Part shown: positions 56,397 to 64,000 of the stretch, in pieces
Layout of the letters: every line of letters begins with the position of its first letter
How positions within the stretch are numbered: position 1 is the first letter of the stretch
DNA from: Colocasia esculenta
Taxonomy: Eukaryota; Streptophyta; Magnoliopsida; Alismatales; Araceae
Direction: 5' to 3'
DNA: 64,000 bases
Assembly (NCBI GenBank): GCA_014218235.1
Contig: CM024760.1
Location: forward strand, 144,165,245 to 144,229,244
Notes under the pieces: generated by a model
What the model was told of the DNA's origin: nothing
What the model saw: the letters and a program-made list of their open reading frames with translations, nothing else
Databases searched by the model: none
Translations under genes and position numbers: made by a program

Positions 56397-56541
56397 TTGT
56401 ATACAATATGTACATTACAATAATACTAATTCATACAATTCGTATAAATAAATACTATGCACAATAATCTATACATCAATAGTATACACTTATATGTATA
56501 TATATACTTAAGCAAACAAGGTGAAAATGAAGGGCCTTACA
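53662..56541 (-). repeat. Solo LTR of a Tekay-like gypsy element (2880 bp)
   Basis: TSD CTTAG at 53657-53661 and 56542-56546. Ends are TGTAACGACCC and GGGCCTTACA; on the minus strand TGTAAGGCCC...GGTCGTTACA, the same terminal pattern as Tekay-1. On the minus strand near 56200-56320 it has GTCGACCAGTCGGCGTC-like and GACGTC words comparable to the Tekay-1 LTR (32670-32690). There is no primer-binding site, polypurine tract or coding domain inside, so it is a solo LTR left by recombination. An (AT)n tract lies at 56363-56395; the rest is AT-rich. Confidence 0.85.
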
Positions 56542-57160
56542 CTTAGTAAAAGAGCTTCTTGCTTTCCACTCCAACCTTGTAGCTCTTGCTCTCTAGTGCC
56601 TCATTGTTGTTAGTTTTAGAGAGCCCTTGTGATTTGAAAGATTTCCTTATTGTAGATCTTTCTCTCTCAGTCACTGCCTCAGATCAAGCGTTTGCTATAA
56701 GCTTGGTCTAGGGGCGTTTCGCCTGTTTTCTCACTTTCTTGAGAAGTTCCTCTTCGTGTGTGAAGAGAAGACCTGTTGGAAATAGGTGGTGTGTGTCCCC
56801 TTCGTGTTGAAGGAAGACTTGTGAATCAGGGTGTTGTTTTCCTCTTCGGTTGTAAAGAGAAGGCCAGCTGCGGCTGGATGTGTAAGTGTCCTTGAGGGGG
56901 ACTGTACCCTTGGGTAGTGATATCCTGAGTTGTTGCTCAGGGACTAGACGTAGGACTCCTTTGGAGAGGAGGTCCGAACCAGGATAAAATCCTTATGCCG
57001 TGTGATTGCCGGTTTGTGATTGTTATCTTTTCTTTATTACTAACACTAATAGTCGAACGTAGTGTTTTGTGTTGATTTTTTTTGTTGACAGGTTAAGATA
57101 ATCAAATTTTAAGAATCTCATTCACCCCCCCCCCCCTCTGGGCTTGCTAGCTGGGCAATA
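56542..57160 (+). repeat. SIRE-1 3' LTR, right piece
   Basis: Matches 6145-6768 of the 5' LTR. Contains the GAAGGAAGACYTGTGAATCAG words and the C-run (57126-57136). The terminal CA has become TA (57159-57160), followed by the TSD GTGAG. Confidence 0.92.
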
Positions 57161-59962
57161 GTGAGCAGTCAACAAATAAGTCTCTAGCTACTGAGCATTA
57201 GATTTGCATCAACGCAAAAATATAAGGGCCCATAGAGTAAACTTAGCTAAGCTTTTATTCAATAATTATCATAAATGTCTAAGGCAACTTCATTTGACAT
57301 CAAATCACAATGTTTCAAGAAAAGGGAAAATTACATGAGATTATACTCCTCACTACCTAATACATCAATCTAACTCTCAAAATAAACTACTGTAAGATAC
57401 TATGATTTCGAACATGCTCTTCACTCAGATGCATTCCCATCCATGGATTGGCCTTCTTCTTCCATGTCTACTTCACCTAAAATGTTAGGAAGCAGATAAT
57501 GAGCAAACTAATCTAGTAGGATTTACATCTCGATGTGCAGGCAATGATATAAGTGATAAACGCATTAAAGATTAGGTAGGCACGAGTATCAAGATATGTA
57601 TGTATGATAAATCCAATTAAACATGATACATGAGCAAGATTGATTGATCAAGAGTGATTGCATAAAAACGAGATGATATAACGAGCAAGAACTAGCAGTT
57701 GAGCAATTTTAAACAAGATAACAGGATGGCCATATCATGCAAGCAAGCAAGCACCTTAACAAGCAAGAACTTTTCACATGTAAAGTAATCAAGCACGATG
57801 CCACAGTGCACACTAAGGATCTATGCCACCTTGGAATTCACACTAGGCACACTATGACATGCGTATGTGGTTATGTATCTAGCATTCAACATGCAAGTAC
57901 TTCCAGCCCAAATGCAACGCCGATAATCATTATACCCCATGGTTAACAGTATATTTCTGACTCTCTCTCGAGGGGGGGCTAGACTGGAGCCCTTGGACAC
58001 TCACCATGCCGATCCAGCATCTCACTACTTTTAAATGTAGATACCCACAGTCAACTATGGCCAATTTCCACTATTTCCAATAAATAGTAGTCATGTATCA
58101 ATGATCATGTCAATGATTTCAAGAGAAGCAAGGCAAGTGCACATGATCGAGAGTAAATTTCGACAGCATAACGGCTCATTTTTGTTAGTTTAATCCTTAC
58201 TTAAATGACTTGGTTTCTAGTTTACAGTATCGCACTCACAATAAGTAGACGAGAAAGGAAGTGCACTCTATCTTCTGGGAACTTCAATGAGACAACCAAC
58301 TCATCTCCATGAGGGAATCCACGGAGTATGGAGATTTACAGAGGTATTGTTGGAAAGGTCACTAGTTTACCAAAACATAATGTCTAGTAGAGAGTTTCTA
58401 ATCCTCCAAGAAAGGGCTACCTATGTGTGCAATGTGTCGTGCAAAACGTGTCTTAAGATCCACAATCCACTTGTTTAAAACATAGCAAAAAGCAATTAAT
58501 ATGAACGCATGACATGGAATAACCCAGATTTCAATAACATGTTTTCTTCACTTTTAACGTGACATACTTCCAGTTAATATCAAGCTAGATCATGAAGATA
58601 GAATATAGAAATCACATAATAGATGGAATCAAGCAATTAATTAGGAACAATTAGAATAGAATTTCATGTTATTATAACTTTTACGTGGATTGATAACTTT
58701 TAAGCCACTTGACTAATAATCATAACATGCAAGACATACAATCTAGATTGACCGAAAAACTCTTAGGTAGACATTAGAAATTGCGACGGGTTTAGTCGTC
58801 TCGGATCTCCATGGTTTATATAATGAAAATATAATTTTTGGGGACGTAAAGTGGTTCTGACTGAAAATCATGAGGGGTTGAGTCGTCGCTGTTCACAAAT
58901 GATCGAAAACTAAAATAGCATGCAAAACAAAGCATATGGGGGTTAGGGTCAACCTGTCAGTCACGTTGGGTCAGTTGGACATCATCAAAAAATCTCCAAA
59001 CCATGATGGGTTCAGTCGTTTCCATTTGAAGCACTGAATCGCGACCTCTAGACTGGTTGCGATTCAAACAGGCAGACAGATCACGAACTGGGTTGCACGA
59101 TCTTGTGTTTTGACTTGAAACTCAAGGTTCTAGGGGTTTTTAGACAAAATGCTCAACATAAAACTTGTTGGAAACTATGGCTTTGGTTTCATCCAAAACC
59201 TAGGCATGCGTGAATCATGAGGTTAACAAGAAAATCCCTAAATACTATTAAAACACATGACTAAAATTGGGCAAATAGGGGCAAATGAAAGTAGACTCGA
59301 AGAGCTTTCAGATTGTATATGCCATGTTAAGTTTGAGCCCAAGATAGGTCTTCTACAGGTCGATGCAGTACGAGAGTTAAAGAAGAAGCAAGGTTCGTGG
59401 CCGATCTCCTCCTCTTCGGGTGCCCTAGATCGACCCCTCACGACCCCAACACGATGGTAACTCATCCCCAAGGGGATTATGACGAGTATTTATAGATCTA
59501 GGGTTAATTCAATTCTTAATGTATCTAGGAAAGTGGAGTTGCAATTTTAACTTAATCCCTTCCAAGATTTGAGGATTCCCCTTCCAATCTAAGTGTAAAA
59601 GCTATTAGGAAACCTCCTATTATGGTTGTGCATGAATTTTGGTTAGTTTTAGGAGTCCATTAAATTAGTTTTTAGCCCTAATTGGCCTTTCCAATTCAAG
59701 CCCAATTAAACGTACGAATTTTGGGGATTTATTGACATTTGGTTTTGTTCTTTGGCCCAAGAGAGTATGTTTGGCCCAAACAAATATTTAATAGTTGATT
59801 CTACTTATTTAAAGTCTAACCATGATTTTTACTTTATTTATCGAACACTTTTAACACATACGATTATAGTATGTATGTGTTTGACTTGATTTACTATTTT
59901 TAAATTGCAAAATTTTAAATTATCTTTAGTTTTTAATGGATTAAATTTTTGGGATGCTAACA
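57161..59962 (-). repeat. Gypsy-1 5' LTR, right piece
   Basis: Continues from 4392 after SIRE-1 and ends GGGATGCTAACA at 59962, giving a 2.86-kb LTR (minus: TGTTAGCATCCC...GGATGCGACA). Contains repeated 'GGGTTNAGTCGT' phrases near 58795, 58875 and 59010. Its small frames are not coding. I see no other element inside it. Confidence 0.82.
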
Positions 59963-61002
59963 ACCCTTCTATCAACCAGTAGGAGTAACCAAACAGAATT
60001 AATGAAGCTTGAAAGAAAAAATCAAAGGCTCAAGGTAAGTTGAGATGTGAGAGCATTTAATCAAACACAAGTGCTTTAGACTGGTTCAATTGCCCTTGAT
60101 CTGCTTGTTTCAGACTCCGAAGCTCCAATTCTTGAACCTAGATCCGTGCTTCTATTCTTCTAGCTTGAATCTATCAATTCCTTGAGTTCCACGAACAATT
60201 GGAGGCGATTGGCCTTGAATCAAATTTGGATTCCTGTCCTCTACTTCAACATCTACAGAACTGGATTTTGCACAGCTTGAATTCTTCGATCAAGCTTAGG
60301 AGCTCTTCATCTCATCTCTTCTCCAGGAAGACCTCTCCTTAGAAAGCTCATTGCTCTTTCGCTCTGCTGTTTTCTTTTTTCGCCAATCTCCAGGAATTGC
60401 ACAGTTATGGCCTCTCATGATCGCGGCCTCACAGAATAATCAGGTAGGCCCCACAAGATTCCCAATTAGTTGAAAAAGGAGGGAATCTTTGCCGCCCAAA
60501 AGTCCTTTTCATAACCTTCATCATCATACCAAGGAATCTTTAATGATTGGTCCATGGACCATGTGCCCAAATTTGGTCTACTGGAACTTAGTCATTATCG
60601 CTGGAAGAAGGGTACATCGATGTACAAAAGAAGTGCGTCGACACCTACGAAGTCCTTCATGGGTTCTGTACATGGTAAGTCAAAAGTGTGTCGATGCACC
60701 TTGTGCACTATGTCGATGCTCTGACTATATCCTTCGAAAATGGCTTATTGGATGAACCAGGTGCGTCGACCTCTTGATGAAGTTATGTCAACACGACTAA
60801 GTTTTGTTCTGCATTAGGCTTACTGGAAGGACTAGTGCATCAAACTTGTGCAGAAGTTACGTCGATGCACATATGACTATTTTGCTTTTGAATGGTATCT
60901 GCTATGAGAATTAAGGTGTTAAACAATACTCAAGCCATTTATGTGGATTATGTATCATAGTTAGACAAAGTCTATGACATCATCAAAGCAAGGGACACAA
61001 CA
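59963..61002 (-). repeat. Copia-B partial LTR
   Basis: Diverged relative of the Copia-A LTR: the right end (ATCATAGTTAGACAAAGTC, GACATCATC, ACACAACA at 61002) parallels 2055-2102. Four GTCGAC-type pairs lie at 60616-60866. It is cut on the left by Gypsy-1, so its remainder should lie beyond Gypsy-1's other LTR outside the window. No polypurine tract on its right, so it is a 5' or solo LTR. Confidence 0.78.
60616..60866. repeat. Paired GTCGAC-core array in Copia-B LTR
   Basis: Core starts 60616/60637, 60690/60712, 60765/60787 and 60839/60861. Within-pair spacing is 21-22 bp; pair-to-pair distance is 74-75 bp. Same layout as Copia-A despite many base changes. Confidence 0.85.
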
Positions 61003-61210
61003 ATTGGACATTTATAACACCAATTTATATAACTTTGTTCTCTAATAGGAACAACATAAGAGTAATCGGAATGATGCTAAGTAATCAGAAAGAATGTTGA
61101 GTAATCCATGAGATATATCACTAATAGGAACATGTGATTCTTCTATAATCAGAATCAAACGTTTCTTCTGTAATCGATAAAAGGTTCCTTTAGTAATCGG
61201 TATAACACTT
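61003..61210. repeat. Short region with recurring TAATCRG words
   Basis: Between Copia-B and SIRE-2. The words GTAATCGG, GTAATCAG, GTAATCCA, ATAATCAG, GTAATCGA and GTAATCGG recur roughly every 19-25 bp in parts of it. It looks like a fragment of another LTR with its own word array. Element identity unknown; no coding. Confidence 0.5.
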
Positions 61211-62908
61211 TGATGATCAGATTATCCCTAATGTAATTTAAATTAATTACATATCTATTTTGGTGATTAACAAAACTATGATAAAGTTTACTCTAACATA
61301 ATCTCTATGAGATTTGAGTACAGGAAATAAATCAAGGAAATTCAAGCAAAATCAGTGAGTATTTATCACCTTGTAGCATTTACAGTTCAAAGCATACAAT
61401 TCTCTAAGTACTCATCGATTTTCTAGTTCTTATAACGATTCGTTAAGAGATCGCAATGATTTGCCTCTCACAACGATTCGCTAAGAGATCGCAATGATTT
61501 GCCTCTCACAACGATTCGTTAAGAGATCGCAATGATTTGCCTCTCACAAATATTCGCTAAGAGATCGCAACGATTTGCCTCTCACAATGATTCACTAAGA
61601 GATCGCAACGATTTGCCTCTCACAACGATTCGCTAAGAGATCGCAACGATTTGTCTCCCACAATGCTTCGATAAGTGTGCACATCGATTCCGAGCTCATA
61701 ACGATTTGGTTATCGCATCGATTTCTTAAGTGAGAACAACGATTTGCTCTCACAACGATTTCGGTTTCACAACGACTCGTTAAGTCTCATAACGATTCGA
61801 TAAGTTACACAACGACTCAGTCACTGTAATGATTCATTAAGTTACAAAACGACTTGGTCGCCGTAATGATTCGATACAGTAAACAACGATTTGTTCACCA
61901 TATCGACTCGATAAGTGAAATAATGATTTGCTCATAACGATTTGCTGACACTGTTATAATGATTTATCTCTACAACGATTCGGTTACTAATGCATAATGA
62001 TTTGTGTGTACATCGACTTACTTATGAATATATAACGATTCACATGAATAACGACTCATCAACACAACGATTTCATAAGTCATGATTATATCGATTTCAT
62101 GGTGTATAACGACTTGATATTCAAACCTATTCTCAGATAGTTTGAAAAGTCAAAATCTTCCTTCGCGTTTCTCTCACATCCATGCATTTATTACGACTGA
62201 ACATATCACTGCAATGCATGCACCGATATTTTCTACTCTTATCCTTATATTAGAAACATCTTTTTAAAAGAATAGAATGGAACTTCAATTTCGATATAAA
62301 ATCATTCTAACGTTGACTGACAACAAGAGACAGCCTAGCTGTCTATTGCTTTAGCATTTAATGCGTGCAGGTCTCTGACAGCGCACCTCAATACAACGTT
62401 GGACAATATGGAAGATAAAGGATATCAAAGAAGATCCTCTCTCTTTTTGCGTGCATGGAAAGCTAAAGACTGTTGAACAAGAAGTTCTTCAGTGACATGC
62501 AGTCTAACGTAAACAAAAGCTTAGAGATCCTTCAATTTTCAAATGAAAGACATATATAGAAGGCTGAAGCTCCAGAAACAGAAGATACACAATAATCTTT
62601 TACAAGCTTTCTGCGAGCATCTGAAAGAGCGAAGCTTCACTCCTTTGCTTGTCTAGATCTTAGCTCTCTGCATTCATTGTGATAGTCTTGAGAGCTTGTG
62701 TGTACTGAGAGTGTTCCTTATCGTAGATCTTTTCCTCTCAGTTGTTGCTTCAGATCGAGCGTTGGTCTTTAAGCTTGATCTAGGGTGATCTAGGGGCTTG
62801 TCTTCCTGAACACATTCTTGTGTTTATTTCCCCTCGTATTGAAGGAAGACCTGGGGATTCCAGGGTGTTTATTTCCCTTCGTGTTGAAGGAAGACCTAGG
62901 GTTCCAGG
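61211..62908 (+). repeat. SIRE-2 partial LTR
   Basis: Starts TGATGATCAG like SIRE-1 and follows it at lower identity: the GGTGATTAACAAAACT word, the hairpin array (about 61425-62115), GTTGACTGACAACAAGAGACAG, then the promoter and GAAGGAAGACCT duplications. It has a normal TATA (ATATATAG, 62552-62559). It is cut at 62908 by the Copia-C-type LTR, so U5 is incomplete here. Confidence 0.85.
62552..62559 (+). promoter_or_regulatory. Candidate TATA box of SIRE-2 LTR
   Basis: CATATATAGAAGGCTGAAG context. In SIRE-1 the same place (before ACTGAAG) is filled by a long (AT)n tract. Confidence 0.55.
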
Positions 62909-63136
62909 TGTTGGGTTTTCATTCTAAAATTTATAACAACATGTTTTTTTATGATGAATAACTTCAATTGAGGTTTGATACACTTGACACATGACAAAGA
63001 ACCCAATGCAATACTTGATCATTTGTGTATTCAAAATACTTAACTTTACATGTTTTATCATGTAGGTACAAATGCCCAAAGTCAAGCTCTCACCAAACAA
63101 GTGAGAAAGATCACAAAAAGCAAGAAATAAGGTCAC

Positions 63137-63405
63137 CTGTCGACAGACACAAAAGCACCTGTCGATAGATTGCACAGGAAAGATCATCCCGAAGTCACAT
63201 TGCTCAGGAAGTCTTCATCTATCGACAGATGGGAAGTCGACTGTCGACAGATCTCACAGTCCAGATATCCAGACTTCTGTCGCTTGCACAAAAGAGCATA
63301 TATGTCGACAGATGGTCTTCGACTGTCGACAGATCTCACAGAGCTGAAGATCCATACTTCTGTCTTACTGTCGCCTGTCGACAGATGGCCAAGACCTGTC
63401 GACAG
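63137..63405. repeat. Paired CTGTCGACAG array, Copia-C-type LTR
   Basis: Pairs at 63137/63159, 63219/63241, 63302/63323 and 63375/63396 (spacing 22, 22, 21, 21), with pair-to-pair steps of 82, 83 and 73 bp. ACAG boxes follow the second member of each pair. Confidence 0.93.
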
Positions 63406-63490
63406 ACAGAGTACAATTCATATTACGAAAAGTTTCTAAGTTATCCTAGGAGGTGTTTCCAACTCTCACGTTTCTCCATGTGAGAACTCC

Positions 63491-63500
63491 TATATTTAAA
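63491..63500 (+). promoter_or_regulatory. Candidate TATA box of the Copia-C-type LTR
   Basis: TATATTTAAA followed by CACC, about 85 bp after the palindrome array. The equivalent minus-strand TATATAAG lies at about 9222-9230 and 23961-23970 in Copia-C. Confidence 0.55.
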
Positions 63501-64000
63501 CACCTCTTAGAAGGAAATTTCGCAGAGAAGCAGCCACAACCAAAAACCCTAGAGCTACTCCAAGTTTCACAAGAGTTGTTGCTGCCCTGCTTCAGACTGC
63601 TGCACAGAGCCCTAAAGATCCGTCTATCCAACAGTTCCTGAAAGAAGAACGTCGAGGATTCAACCTTCTCCATCGACTCAAAGCATTCAAGTTGAAGATT
63701 GGACTTCCTCCAGGCGTTCTCAGAAGAGTTCTTCACCAGGATTTATTCTATCACTCAAAACTCTCCCTGTTTTCATATTTCTACCATCTGTGTGTGTGTT
63801 GTGGTGATTCAAGCGATCCTTGTGCTTGAGATCACGTGTGTGTGTTGTTCTGATCGTGGGTGCACATCAGAAAACACGTGTGTGTGAGTTGTAGTCACCG
63901 AACTCGCTGATAAGCAGTTTTTCTTTGTGTGTGTGTGTGCCGTGGACGTAGGATACACAATTTGTGTACTCCGAACCACGTAAATCTTCGTGTCTTGTGG

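Larger units (their letters stand above)
4393..57160 (+). mobile_element. SIRE-1: full-length Sirevirus (Ty1/copia) with nested guests
   Basis: Complete element flanked by an exact 5-bp TSD (GTGAG, 4388-4392 and 57161-57165). Order: LTR (4393-6768), primer-binding site, gag, protease, integrase, RT, RNase H, an extra coding region, two polypurine tracts, LTR (51902-57160). Removing Copia-C (8414-24563), LARD-1 (30464-49647) and the solo LTR (53662-56546) leaves about 14.5 kb with LTRs of 2376 and 2374 bp. The copia order (integrase before RT), long C-terminal gag, C-rich U5 box, duplicated polypurine tract and post-pol coding region fit the Sirevirus/Maximus-SIRE clade. LTRs differ by several percent by eye and all genes are broken, so it is old and inactive. 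Confidence 0.9.
62909..64000 (+). repeat. Copia-C-type LTR, plus orientation, cut by window end
   Basis: Starts TGTTGGGTTTTC and shares the Copia-C layout read in reverse: ACATGTTTTT...ATGATGA, the palindrome array (63137-63405), TATATTTAAACACC at 63491, AAACCCTAG, then GTGTGTGTTG stretches and the GTGGACGTAGGA...CCGAACCAC ending. At least 1092 bp; the U5 end is beyond 64000. The reading frames inside (for example 63170-63439) merely translate the palindrome array. Confidence 0.88.

Noticed and set aside
57737..59471. Small frames suggesting a host gene right of SIRE-1
   Set aside because: The interval is Gypsy-1 LTR, bounded by the SIRE-1 TSD and the LTR terminus at 59962; no domain is seen.

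Overview
This window is nuclear DNA from a flowering plant with a large, repeat-rich genome. Every recognisable coding stretch belongs to a transposable element. I see no intact host gene, tRNA or rRNA gene, and no bacterial-type feature. The plant assignment rests on Sirevirus-type Ty1/copia elements, Tekay-like Ty3/gypsy chromoviruses, primer-binding sites for plant initiator-Met tRNA (TGGTATCAGAGC and close variants), 5-bp target-site duplications (TSDs), and a plant-type non-autonomous hAT element. I cannot name the species. Element names used here (Copia-A, SIRE-1 and so on) are my own labels.

The window is a nest of insertions about six levels deep, resolved mostly by exact or near-exact TSDs. 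An old Copia-B LTR (59963-61002) was split by Gypsy-1 (minus strand; internal part 2103-4332, 5' LTR 4333-4392 plus 57161-59962). Gypsy-1 was hit by Copia-A (minus; gag 131-636, 5' LTR 653-2102) inside its RT. Its 5' LTR was hit by a complete Sirevirus, SIRE-1 (plus; 4393-57160; TSD GTGAG on both sides). SIRE-1 in turn carries three insertions: (i) Copia-C, a gag-only derivative (8414-24558, TSD AACAA), whose own 5' LTR holds the very young Gypsy-2 (14570-23922, TSD GTGGC); (ii) LARD-1, a non-autonomous minus-strand element with no gag or pol (30464-49642, TSD GCCCT/GCCCC), whose 3' LTR holds a Tekay-type chromovirus (32495-42137, TSD GACGC/GACTC), which in turn holds a 1.2-kb hAT element (33298-34507, TSD GTCATGAG); and (iii) a 2.9-kb solo LTR (53662-56541, TSD CTTAG) in the SIRE-1 3' LTR. 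Removing the guests gives a SIRE-1 of about 14.5 kb. Right of Copia-B lie a short unassigned repeat, a second Sirevirus LTR (SIRE-2, 61211-62908) and a Copia-C-type LTR running off the window.

Almost all proteins are broken by stops, frameshifts or catalytic-residue changes. The exception is the gag-protease frame of Gypsy-2, which is open; that element has lost most of RT and integrase and has LTRs differing at about three positions in 2.99 kb. Several elements (Copia-C, Gypsy-2, LARD-1) are non-autonomous and would need enzymes from relatives.

The most interesting signal is non-coding. At least four element families, three copia and one gypsy, carry arrays of a GTCGAC-core word (CTGTCGACAG in two of them). 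The words come in pairs spaced 21-22 bp, and successive pairs mostly repeat every 72-75, 82-83 or 94 bp. All these spacings approximate whole numbers of DNA helical turns. A second array type, in the Sirevirus LTRs, is a chain of hairpins whose stems vary while the AACGATT loop word stays constant. SIRE-1 also has a long extra coding region after pol with a collagen-like segment and a C-terminal half I do not recognise.
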